Source: Alphaproteobacteria bacterium (GTDB lineage Bacteria > Pseudomonadota > Alphaproteobacteria > UBA7887). Taken from it: 36,169 nucleotides of DNA. Position 1 is the first letter of the stretch. Each line of letters starts with the position of its first letter. Both the position numbers and the translations under genes were made by a program. The stretch lies in assembly GCA_028289725.1 (NCBI GenBank), contig JANQOH010000447.1:1-36169 (forward strand), written 5' to 3'. The notes beneath the pieces are model-generated. The model ran no database searches, was not told where the DNA came from, and saw only the letters and a program-made list of their open reading frames with translations. Below are positions 18,232 through 25,615 of the stretch, one piece after another.

Positions 18232-19383
18232 ATGAAACGTCGGGATTTCTTGACAGGCGCCGTGACCGGCGCGGTTGTTGCCGCCGGGGCAACTTACGCC
18301 GCAACGTCCAATCGTGCGCCGGCACCTATTGAACCGGGCACGCCTGATGATCCGGGCACGGCACCGGCCGTGTCCTCCGGCTTGCGCGAATGGAAAATGG
18401 TCACAACCTGGCCGAAGAACTTTCCGGGCGCGGGAACCGCGGCGCAGGAGCTAGCCGACAATATCACGGCCATGTCCGAAGGCCGGTTGGTGGTCAAATT
18501 GTTCGCCGCCGGCGAGGTGGTACCCGCGTTTGAATCTTTCGATGCCGTGCGGGAGGGCACCGCGGAATGTGCGCACGCGGCGCCGTATTATTGGGTCGCG
18601 AAGAACAAGAGCATTCCCTTTTTCTGCGCCGTCCCAGGTGGTTTGAGCGTGATCGAACACAATGCCTGGATCATGTATGGCGGTGGCCAAGAGCTGTGGG
18701 ACGAAATGTACGGCGAGTTTGGCGTGCGCGGTTTCTTGTCCGGCAACACCGGCACCCAGATGGGCGGCTGGTTTCAGCGCGAAATCAACTCACTCGACGA
18801 CTTCAAAGGTCTTAAAATCCGCATTCCAGGCTTGGCGGCCGAGGTGCTCAATCGGCTCGGCGCGACCGCGGTCAATATGCCGGCCGGTGAAATTATGCCG
18901 GCGCTGCAATCCGGCGTCATTGACGCGGCCGAGTGGGTCGGTCCTTGGGTCGATCTGACCATGGGCTTTTACAAAGTCGCCAAGAACTATTATGGCCCCG
19001 GCTTCCACGAAGGCAGTACGGCCAACGAACTCCTGGTCAACGAGCAAACGTGGCAGTCGCTGCCGAGCGACCTCCAAGCGATCGTTCGCACGGCCTGCCA
19101 TGAAGCCAACATGAAAGTCCCCGCGGAATATTTCGCCCGTAGCTCCGACGCACTGGCCACGCTGGTCAATGAACATGGCGTAACGCTCAAGACTTTCCCG
19201 GACGAGGTCTACGCGGAAGCCTATCGCATCTCTGAGGAGGTCAATGCGGAGACCGCGAACGAGGGCGATCTCAACCGACGAATCTATGAAAGTTGGAGCA
19301 AGTTCCGCAAACACGCCATGGACTATCAGCCCCTGTCCGATTTCGGATTTATCCAGAACCGGCGGCGCGCCATCGCGTCTTAG
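18232..19383 (+). CDS. TRAP substrate-binding protein 1 (TakP/FcbT1-like)
   Basis: A periplasmic binding protein of a tripartite ATP-independent transporter, from the group that binds 2-oxo acids or related organic anions (TakP; COG4663). The 383 residues start at MKRRDFLTG, a twin-arginine-like export signal. GGGAGGG lies 4 nt before the ATG; the ORF track starts one TTG codon earlier. Family motifs are SGNTGTQMGGWFQREINSLDDFKGLKIRIPG and VIDAAEWVGPWVDLTMGFYKVAKNYYGPGFHE. Gln177, Arg198, Glu234 and Trp235 match the ligand and metal residues of TakP. Unlike its two neighbours, it has a Pro-rich linker (about residues 28-49) and no clear APAIAQ cleavage site, so it may stay membrane-tethered. 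Confidence 0.92.
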   Translation: MKRRDFLTGAVTGAVVAAGATYAATSNRAPAPIEPGTPDDPGTAPAVSSGLREWKMVTTWPKNFPGAGTAAQELADNITAMSEGRLVVKLFAAGEVVPAFESFDAVREGTAECAHAAPYYWVAKNKSIPFFCAVPGGLSVIEHNAWIMYGGGQELWDEMYGEFGVRGFLSGNTGTQMGGWFQREINSLDDFKGLKIRIPGLAAEVLNRLGATAVNMPAGEIMPALQSGVIDAAEWVGPWVDLTMGFYKVAKNYYGPGFHEGSTANELLVNEQTWQSLPSDLQAIVRTACHEANMKVPAEYFARSSDALATLVNEHGVTLKTFPDEVYAEAYRISEEVNAETANEGDLNRRIYESWSKFRKHAMDYQPLSDFGFIQNRRRAIAS

Positions 19384-19419
19384 CTCTTGTCTAGGGCCAT
19401 ATTTTAGGAAATTGACATC

Positions 19420-20502
19420 GTGAAGACTCGCAAGCTCACCCGCCGCAATATCCTCGCGGCCGGCGGCGTCGCCGCCGCATCGACCTTGGCCGCGCCCGCG
19501 ATTGCGCAGAATCGGCTGAGTTGGAAAATGATCACGGCTTGGCCCAAGAATTTTCCGGGCCTGGGCACCGGTGCGCAACGCATCGCCGACGCCATCACCG
19601 AAATGTCCGAAGGCCAGCTCTCCATCAAGCTCTATGCTGCCGGCGAACTTGTTCCGCCGCTGGAGGTGTTCGACGCCGTCGCCCAAGGCACCGCCGAGAT
19701 GGGCCATTCAGCGCCGGCTTATTGGACCGGCAAGAACAAGAGCTTCGCATTTTTTGCGGTCGTGCCGGGCGGCTTAGTCGCGCAAGAACAGAATGCCTGG
19801 GTGGCCTATGGCGGCGGCCAGGAGCTCTGGGACGAAACCTATGGCGAATACGGTCTAAAGGCCTGGCCCGCTGGCAATACCGGCACCCAAATGGGCGGAT
19901 GGTTTAACAAAGAGATCAACAGCCCCGACGACTTGAACGGGTTGCGGATGCGCATTCCCGGCTTGGCGGGCGAGGTGATCAACCGTGCGGGCGGCTTGGC
20001 GGTCAACATTCCCGGCGGCGAAATCATGACCAGCATGCAGTCGGGCGTGGTCGACGCCGTGGAATTCGCGGGACCTTGGACCGACCTCGCCTTCGGCTTC
20101 CACAAAGTCGCGAAATACTATTACGGCCCTGGTTTTCAGGAGCCGGGCCCGAGTCTGGAGTTGATCATCAATCGCCGGCTTTGGGATGAGTTGCCGCGGC
20201 ACTTGCAGAAAATCGTCGAACACGCGTCCGCGTCCGAGAACCAGCGCATGTTGTCGGAGTTCACGGCGGGCAACGCGGCGTCGCTCGAAGTGCTGGTGCG
20301 CGACCACGGCATAACACCGCAAAAGATGCCCGATGACGTAATTCGGAAATTAAGAGCGATTAGCGAGGAGGTCCTCGAGGAGACGGCCGAGCTCGGCGAC
20401 TTAAACCGCCGCATCTATGAGAGCTGGTCCAAATTCCGCGCCCAAGCGGCGGCACTGGCGCCATTTACCGAGCAAGGCGCCCTCAACCAGCGTGACCTGT
20501 AA
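19420..20502 (+). CDS. TRAP substrate-binding protein 2 (TakP/FcbT1-like, altered pocket)
   Basis: The second of three tandem paralogues, 360 residues, with a GTG start and AGGAA 8 nt upstream. The signal peptide has twin arginines (LTRRNILAAGG) and a clean cleavage site, AAPAIAQ. GNTGTQMGGWFNKEINSPDDLNGLRMRIPG and the C-terminal LNRRIYESWSKFR match the neighbours closely. The ligand-site motif reads VVDAVEFAGPW: Glu215 is kept, but the Trp of TakP (EW) is Phe216. The upstream SAPAYW also differs from the HAAPYYW and HDAAYYW of the others. It may bind a different substrate but still work with the same DctQM permease. Confidence 0.92.
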   Translation: MKTRKLTRRNILAAGGVAAASTLAAPAIAQNRLSWKMITAWPKNFPGLGTGAQRIADAITEMSEGQLSIKLYAAGELVPPLEVFDAVAQGTAEMGHSAPAYWTGKNKSFAFFAVVPGGLVAQEQNAWVAYGGGQELWDETYGEYGLKAWPAGNTGTQMGGWFNKEINSPDDLNGLRMRIPGLAGEVINRAGGLAVNIPGGEIMTSMQSGVVDAVEFAGPWTDLAFGFHKVAKYYYGPGFQEPGPSLELIINRRLWDELPRHLQKIVEHASASENQRMLSEFTAGNAASLEVLVRDHGITPQKMPDDVIRKLRAISEEVLEETAELGDLNRRIYESWSKFRAQAAALAPFTEQGALNQRDL

Positions 20503-20542
20503 CGCATCGGCTGTTAGCTTTTTCGAGATTGAAAATTTCACA

Positions 20543-20568
20543 ACCCGTCGTCCCAGCTCACGACGGGT
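20543..20568 (+). other. Hairpin in the leader of TRAP binding-protein gene 3
   Basis: ACCCGTCGT and ACGACGGGT form a perfect 9-bp stem with an 8-nt loop, 26 nt upstream of the third binding-protein ATG and 40 nt after the second gene's stop. No T-run follows, so it is more likely an RNA-processing or stability element, or a weak attenuator between paralogues, than a terminator. Confidence 0.45.
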
Positions 20569-20594
20569 CATCAAGTCATGGAAGTGAGAAAGAT

Positions 20595-21692
20595 ATGACC
20601 CGTAAATCCCCGTCCCGCCGTGGTTTCCTCAAGGGCGCGGCCGTCGGTGCCGTCGCTGCATCATCGCTGCCCGCGCCAGCAATCGCGCAAGGCAATGTGC
20701 AATGGAAGATGGTCACGACATGGCCGAAGAATTTTCCAGGACTTGGCACCGGCGCCCAACGAATCGCCGATCGCATTGACGCGCTGACCGACGGACGATT
20801 GAAGGTAAAACTGTTCGCGGCTGGCGAGTTGGTCCCCGCGTTCGAGGCGTTCGACGCGGTGCGCGATGGCATCGCGGAAATGACGCACGACGCCGCTTAT
20901 TATTGGGTAGCCAAGCACAAAAGCATGCCGTTCTTCTGCACGGTTCCGGGCGGCCTGACCCAACAGGAGCACATGGGATGGATCTACCATGGCGGCGGTC
21001 AAGCGCTCTGGGACGAACTTTATGCTGAGTTTGGATTGAAGGCGTTTCTTGCTGGTGGCACCGGTGTTCAGATGGGCGGCTGGTTCCAAAAGGAGATCAA
21101 CAGCCTCGACGACCTTCAAGGACTGAAAATGCGCATCCCGGGCCTCGGCGCGGAAGTCATCAACCGATTGGGCGGCACCGCCGTCAATATGCCAGGCGGC
21201 GAAATCATGCCGGCATTGCAGTCCGGCGTGATCGACGCGACCGAATGGGTCGGCCCTTGGAACGATCTCGCCTTCGGTTTCTACAAGATCGCCAAATACT
21301 ATTACGGCCCAGGCTTCCACGAGCCGAGTTCGGCTCTCGAAGTCATGGTGTCGAAGGACAAGTTCGAGGAGCTGCCGAGCGACTTGCAGGCGGCTGTCGA
21401 AAACGCGTGCATGGCCGAAAACGGATATATGCTGAGCGAGTTCACGGCCGGCAATAGCGCCGCACAAGCAACCCTGACCGGTGAACATGGCGTTTCGATC
21501 GGCAGTTTCCCCGACGATGTGGTGAAAGCCGCCTACGGCGCCGCGGTGGATGTCCTGCACGAAACCGCAGACGTCGACGATCTGGGCAAACGCATCTTCG
21601 ACAGTTGGTGGAAGTTCCGACAGGAAGCGATCGACCGCGCCCCATTCGCCGAACAGGGCTACATGAACAATCGCGGTCTTGCTAACGCTTAG
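20595..21692 (+). CDS. TRAP substrate-binding protein 3 (TakP/FcbT1-like)
   Basis: The third tandem paralogue, 365 residues from MTRKSPSRRGFLKG, an almost perfect Tat signal (SRRGFLKG), with cleavage expected after PAPAIAQ. I chose the ATG at 20595 over the ORF-track start at 20529 because the extra 22 residues run through the intergenic hairpin and would precede the Tat motif. AGGTGVQMGGWFQKEINSLDDLQGLKMRIPG and VIDATEWVGPWNDLAFGFYKIAKYYYGPGFHE carry the usual TRAP ligand residues, including the EW pair. It ends 170 bp before the orphan dioxygenase gene. Confidence 0.93.
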   Translation: MTRKSPSRRGFLKGAAVGAVAASSLPAPAIAQGNVQWKMVTTWPKNFPGLGTGAQRIADRIDALTDGRLKVKLFAAGELVPAFEAFDAVRDGIAEMTHDAAYYWVAKHKSMPFFCTVPGGLTQQEHMGWIYHGGGQALWDELYAEFGLKAFLAGGTGVQMGGWFQKEINSLDDLQGLKMRIPGLGAEVINRLGGTAVNMPGGEIMPALQSGVIDATEWVGPWNDLAFGFYKIAKYYYGPGFHEPSSALEVMVSKDKFEELPSDLQAAVENACMAENGYMLSEFTAGNSAAQATLTGEHGVSIGSFPDDVVKAAYGAAVDVLHETADVDDLGKRIFDSWWKFRQEAIDRAPFAEQGYMNNRGLANA

Positions 21693-21731
21693 GCGCCTGC
21701 AACCAGAAAGGGAAAGCGCCAACGCCCTATT

Positions 21732-21766
21732 GCCAGACGCCCAACTTCCGATAAATGGAGTCTGGC
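21732..21766 (+). terminator. Possible hairpin after the TRAP binding-protein run
   Basis: GCCAGAC and GTCTGGC pair over a 21-nt loop in which TCC and GGA can pair further. The element lies 40 nt after the third binding-protein stop, in a 170-bp gap. No T-run follows, so a terminator role is tentative. I saw nothing else definite in the gap. Confidence 0.35.
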
Positions 21767-21862
21767 GTAAGGTTGACGCAGACCCCTCGATCCCGGCTTC
21801 GATGACTGGATGGCCACGGCAGTGGTCGGGGTTCACGCGGCCAAAATGGATAACACCGGGGC

Positions 21863-22651
21863 ATGGCTGTGCTGATCCAAAGCGTTTCCAAGACCCACCT
21901 TGTCCTTGGCGACAAGGCGCTTGCCGCGCTTGAAGCAAAACCGACCGAAAGTGTCGAAGGCCGCGTCGGCGGACGCACGTTTCAGGCAAGAGTAGCCATT
22001 CCCCACTATGCAGAGAATGTTGCGCGACACTATGCCGACCTTGCACTCGCCGGATTAGAACAGATATGCAACGCTACCGAGGTTGCCCGGCCATTTCGCG
22101 ACTTTGGTTTGTTCTGTACTTTCGACGCTGCGACTGAACTACAGGTTCACGATTCCGACCTAAACCTGGATGAGAACATCCGAACGCTCATTCAGCGCTT
22201 CGGGCCGGTCGTGATCACGAATGCGTATTTGCCCGAACGTGATCGCAAAGCCGACCAAACAAACATATTTCCGCACTTGCAATTTCATTTCGATCGCGGA
22301 CGCAATCAGCCGACCCAGACATCGCTGTTCTATCGTGATCCTTTTGACCCTGTTCAGGCTGCGCCACGCGAGTCATCGACCGTTCACTGCGCAAACATCG
22401 TCGCCCACTTGCAACATGCCAAGGAAACCGGCCAGGCCGCTGAAAGCCTGGCATGGCGCGGCTTCTACAACATATTTGAGGACGAAGACCTAGATAGCCT
22501 TATCGGCAATATATTATTCGAACACCGCTGGGACGGGCCCCAAGGTACGGGCGAGATCGCGGTTTTGTTCAATGGGACCGTCTTGCACGCAAGTTACTAT
22601 CGACGCACAGCGTTGAGGGGATACCCAATCAGTGTGCGCTATCTCAGGTAG
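21863..22651 (+). CDS. Putative Fe(II)/2-oxoglutarate dioxygenase, TauD-like and divergent
   Basis: An orphan 262-residue protein, not recognised as a named family at full length. The layout suggests the TauD double-stranded beta-helix. LIQRFGPVVITNAYL (109-123) resembles the early TauD strand. LQFHFD (His142, Asp144) would be the HxD metal pair. TSLFYRDPFDP followed by TVHCANIVAHL matches the spacing of the TauD core. AVLFNGTVLHASYYRRTALRG would supply the distal His242, with Arg252 ten residues on to hold 2-oxoglutarate. No signal peptide is seen. Local GC is near 50-55% by hand count, lower than the flanks, which suggests transfer. The Cys-rich gene follows 119 bp later on the same strand. 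If the motif reading is wrong, it is simply a hypothetical protein. Confidence 0.6.
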   Translation: MAVLIQSVSKTHLVLGDKALAALEAKPTESVEGRVGGRTFQARVAIPHYAENVARHYADLALAGLEQICNATEVARPFRDFGLFCTFDAATELQVHDSDLNLDENIRTLIQRFGPVVITNAYLPERDRKADQTNIFPHLQFHFDRGRNQPTQTSLFYRDPFDPVQAAPRESSTVHCANIVAHLQHAKETGQAAESLAWRGFYNIFEDEDLDSLIGNILFEHRWDGPQGTGEIAVLFNGTVLHASYYRRTALRGYPISVRYLR

Positions 22652-22770
22652 AACGAAGCCGTTGGCCAGGTTGGCAGACTCGCCGAAATTCCCGGAAATC
22701 CTAGATTCTAAGCGTGGAATTGGTTCCGGAGAGCCGTGCCACCTCGTGCATAGAATTGGGTTACCGAAAT

Positions 22771-23382
22771 ATGCGTCTCTTTAGACGGCCATCGACTCCC
22801 GCCATAACGAACACTGCCCGAACGGAGGCGCGGACTGTCGTCGCGAGCAAAAATGACACCGGTCGCGTGTGCGGCGCACATTGCACCGTAAAGTGTCAGA
22901 AATGTGGATCGGTGGCGTGCCGTTGCGAGTGCACGCCTGACTGCGAACTAGCGTCGCGTGCGCTATCCAGCGAGCCTGACGCGTTTCCGGTTGAGCACCA
23001 TATCGTGCCGTTAGTATACGAACTGAAACGTCTCCGCTCATTCACACCATGTTGGTCGTGCGAAGGCCACAACGACAACACCGGCAAGCTGCACCGAGTA
23101 CCCAGCGTTTGGTTCTATTGCGAGTCCGTCGTTCAGGCGCGCCTTTTGTCAGAAGGCATCGAAAAACTGGCAATCCAAAAACGACTCAACGCGGGTTGGC
23201 ACGTGGTGATCGCCGTCGCCGAACCGGACAATCCGGATACCCTCTACAAGCTGGAACCGGCGATTGAGGTGGGTCGTGACATTAGTCTCGATCAATTGCG
23301 TGCCGACGTTCGAACGATCGCGGACAACTTAAACCACCATGTTCTTGACGCCGCGACAGCGCTGGCCGGACAGCCGGCCTGA
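22771..23382 (+). CDS. Conserved-looking Cys-rich hypothetical protein
   Basis: Not recognised as a named family. The 203 residues from the ATG at 22771 contain eight cysteines within 25 residues (C34, C38, C42, C45, C50, C52, C54, C58; CGAHCTVKCQKCGSVACRCECTPDC), which suggests a zinc- or iron-binding knot. The middle has PCWSCEGHND (C94, C97, H100), then VPSVWFYCES and WHVVIAVAEPDNPDTLYKLEP. These read as a folded alpha/beta domain and not as noise. The ORF track starts at a GTG at 22714, adding 19 residues; neither start has a strong ribosome site. It ends 4 bp before the convergent TRAP permease gene. It may work with the adjacent dioxygenase-like protein, but that is only proximity. Confidence 0.65.
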   Translation: MRLFRRPSTPAITNTARTEARTVVASKNDTGRVCGAHCTVKCQKCGSVACRCECTPDCELASRALSSEPDAFPVEHHIVPLVYELKRLRSFTPCWSCEGHNDNTGKLHRVPSVWFYCESVVQARLLSEGIEKLAIQKRLNAGWHVVIAVAEPDNPDTLYKLEPAIEVGRDISLDQLRADVRTIADNLNHHVLDAATALAGQPA

Positions 23383-23386
23383 CCCG

Positions 23387-24778
23387 CTAACCGTAGAACA
23401 CTTTGGGGAGCCAGGTCGCCATTTCGGGAATGGCGGCAATGATGACCAGCATCAAGAGTTGCAACACGACGAACGGTGCGACGCCGCGATAGATGTCGGT
23501 TGTCTTGACGCTGTCGGGCGCCACGCCGCGCAAATAGAACAGCGCGAAACCGAACGGCGGCGTCAGATACGACGCCTGGATGTTGACGGCGATCATGATC
23601 GCGAACCAGACCGGACTGATCCCCTCATACATCAAAATCGCGGGCCCGACGATTGGCACCACGACGAAGACGATTTCAATGAAGTCGAGGAAGAAGCCGA
23701 GGACGAACATCAGCACCATGGTGAGCAACATGGCGCCGAAAACACCGCCCGGCAGATTTAGCAGGAACTCCGCAACGATTTCATCGCCCTCAAAACCGCG
23801 GAACACAAGGCTGAACAATTGCGCGCCAATCAGGATCACGAACACCATGGCCGAGACCTTGGCGGTCGAGCGCATGACGTCGATCAGATTTTCGCGCGTC
23901 AACTGCTTGCGGAACGCGGCGAGGACTAAGGCGCCCATGGCACCGACGCCAGCGGCTTCGGTCGGTGTCGCCAAACCAACCAAGATCGAGCCAAGGACCA
24001 GCACGATCAGCAACAGGGGAGGCAATAAGACCTTCAGCACGCGTCCTGTCATTTCGGCGGGTGGAATGGCCGCGCGCTCCTCCGCGGGAACCGAGGGCAT
24101 GCGTTCCGGGTAGATCGTCGCATAGATGAATTGCCAAAGAATGTAGAGCCCAACCAAGGCGAAACCCGGAATCAGCGCACCAACGAACAAATCAGCGACG
24201 CTGACCGGTTCGGGCGCGAAGTTCCCCGCCGCGAGTTGCGCTTGCTGATAGGCCGCTGAAATCTGGTCGCCAAGCAAGATCAGCACGATTGAAGGCGGAA
24301 TGATCTGGCCCAACGTGCCAGCGGCGCAAATCGATCCGCAGGAGATTGGCGCGGCGTATCCGCGCTTGAGCATGGTCGGGAGCGACAGCAGCCCCATTGT
24401 CACCACCGTCGCCCCGACAATACCTGTCGACGCGGCGAGCAAAGCACCGACAACGCTAACCGCAATGCCGAGGCCGCCGCGCACGCCACTCAAAACAAGC
24501 GCCATGGTGTCGAGCAGCGCCTCGGCGAGCTTCGAACGTTCGAGCATGACGCCCATGAACACGAACAACGGCACGGCGATCAGAAGATCGTTGGTCATGA
24601 TGCCGTAGATCCGGTTCGGCAGCGCCTGGACGAACACCATGTCGAAGACGCCGAACGACGCGCCCAGGAATGCAAAGAGCAACGCCACACCGGATAAGGT
24701 ATAGGCAACCGGAAAACCGAGTAGCAGCGCCCCACACAAAGTGAGGATCATCGCGATGATGTAGAGTTCGTAGGTCAC
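23387..24778 (-). CDS. TRAP transporter large permease (DctM, FcbT3 type)
   Basis: The transport-carrying inner-membrane subunit of a TRAP system: 463 residues and about 12-13 helices. Signature stretches are VPLFVFMGVMLERSKLAEALLDTM, ASTGIVGATVVTMGLLSLPTMLKRGY, ICAAGTLGQIIPPSIVLILLGDQ and LATPTEAAGVGAMGALVLAAF. A hydrophilic insertion (about 190-205, QQAQLAAGNFAPEP) and the long mid-loop are typical of the FcbT3/COG4664 branch, which pairs with TakP/FcbT1-like binding proteins. It follows DctQ by 15 bp. The matching binding-protein genes are on the other strand, which is unusual because TRAP genes normally form one operon. Confidence 0.95.
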   Translation of the reverse strand: MTYELYIIAMILTLCGALLLGFPVAYTLSGVALLFAFLGASFGVFDMVFVQALPNRIYGIMTNDLLIAVPLFVFMGVMLERSKLAEALLDTMALVLSGVRGGLGIAVSVVGALLAASTGIVGATVVTMGLLSLPTMLKRGYAAPISCGSICAAGTLGQIIPPSIVLILLGDQISAAYQQAQLAAGNFAPEPVSVADLFVGALIPGFALVGLYILWQFIYATIYPERMPSVPAEERAAIPPAEMTGRVLKVLLPPLLLIVLVLGSILVGLATPTEAAGVGAMGALVLAAFRKQLTRENLIDVMRSTAKVSAMVFVILIGAQLFSLVFRGFEGDEIVAEFLLNLPGGVFGAMLLTMVLMFVLGFFLDFIEIVFVVVPIVGPAILMYEGISPVWFAIMIAVNIQASYLTPPFGFALFYLRGVAPDSVKTTDIYRGVAPFVVLQLLMLVIIAAIPEMATWLPKVFYG

Positions 24779-24793
24779 GCCGCCCCTCCCCGG

Positions 24794-25336
24794 CTAAAGC
24801 GCGTGCTCGTGCTCTTCCGGCGGTTTGTGTTCGATACCGCGGAGGGTTGCGACGGAATGAATAATCAGCGAAATGCCCTGCAGAATCATCGTGCCCGCAA
24901 AGATCCAGATGCAGGTCTTGAGGATGTAGACAAAGTGCAGTCCGCGTTCCTCCAACGAACCTTCGAGCTGCTGCCAACTATTCAGCACATAGTCGAGCGA
25001 GAAATAGATGATGACCGCGCTGACCGGAATCAGGAACGCGATTGTCCCGAAGATATCGACCCACGCCTTCGCCCGTTCGCCCATCTTCAGATAGAAGACA
25101 TCGACCCGAACATGTTCGTTGTGGAGCAACGTATAGGCGGCGCAGAGCAGGAACACGAATGAGTGCATGAAGCGCACCGATTCCTGCATCCAAATGAAGC
25201 CGATGTTAAAGCCGTAGCGCAGCACGACGATGACCACCGTCACGACGACCATCACCAAAGTGAACCACGAAATCGCGCGGCCCAGCCGGTCGTTGAAGGC
25301 GTCAATGACGCGCGCCAACCCGAGCAGAAAAGTCAT
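24794..25336 (-). CDS. TRAP transporter small permease (DctQ, FcbT2 type)
   Basis: The four-helix small membrane subunit that pairs with DctM. It is 180 residues; helices are near 22-42, 60-76, 92-112 and 138-160. The motif ISWFTLVMVVVTVVIVVLRYGFNIGFIWMQESVRFMHSFVFLLCAAYTLLHNEHVRVDVFY is highly characteristic of DctQ. It begins the permease operon, with no good ribosome site before its ATG. An inverted repeat (TTAAGGG/CCCTTAA) directly abuts the start codon region, and the large structured intergenic region lies upstream. Confidence 0.94.
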   Translation of the reverse strand: MTFLLGLARVIDAFNDRLGRAISWFTLVMVVVTVVIVVLRYGFNIGFIWMQESVRFMHSFVFLLCAAYTLLHNEHVRVDVFYLKMGERAKAWVDIFGTIAFLIPVSAVIIYFSLDYVLNSWQQLEGSLEERGLHFVYILKTCIWIFAGTMILQGISLIIHSVATLRGIEHKPPEEHEHAL

Positions 25337-25339
25337 TGC

Positions 25340-25375
25340 TTAAGGGCCATCCGCAGAATCCCCCGCATCCCTTAA
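25340..25375 (-). promoter_or_regulatory. Inverted repeat in the dctQ leader
   Basis: TTAAGGG and CCCTTAA are perfect 7-bp complements 22 bp apart, the nearer arm ending 3 bp before the dctQ start codon. On the mRNA it could fold over the ribosome entry region. As DNA it could be a split operator. Function is inferred from position only. Confidence 0.35.
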
Positions 25376-25541
25376 CCACCACCGGCGTGCCCACCGGCTA
25401 TGTCCCCCTGAGCCCCGCCTCGCCTCAACCGTGCCATTATTCGGTCAGGTTGAAGTGAACGGCGCTCGCCGCCGAAGTTAGAGAATTCCCAAGCCAAGAC
25501 CAAGCGTTTCCCGCCGGGCACATCGAATTGCCGGCTCCAAT

Positions 25542-25576
25542 ACAAAAAAATTTCGCTCAAAGAACGATTTTTTTGT
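25542..25576. repeat. A-tract inverted repeat
   Basis: ACAAAAAAAT and ATTTTTTTGT are perfect 10-bp inverted copies separated by 15 nt. Seven-base A and T runs are rare elsewhere in this window. Such phased A-tracts bend DNA and can bind nucleoid proteins. As RNA it would be a weak hairpin. It lies about 205 bp upstream of dctQ. Confidence 0.45.
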
Positions 25577-25579
25577 CGG

Positions 25580-25602
25580 GCGCCCACAGTCCACTTGGGC
25601 GC
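25580..25602. other. Hairpin or operator-like inverted repeat
   Basis: GCGCCCA and TGGGCGC form a 7-bp stem with a 9-nt loop, immediately next to the A-tract repeat. No T-run follows on the right; the T-run on its left is on the wrong side for a plus-strand terminator. It may be an operator or part of a structured RNA. Confidence 0.35.
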
Positions 25603-25615
25603 ATAACTATTTGAT

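Noticed and set aside
20661-22046. 461-residue minus-strand ORF
   Set aside because: Antisense to TRAP binding protein 3, with no recognisable motif. The plus-strand protein has a Tat signal and family signatures.
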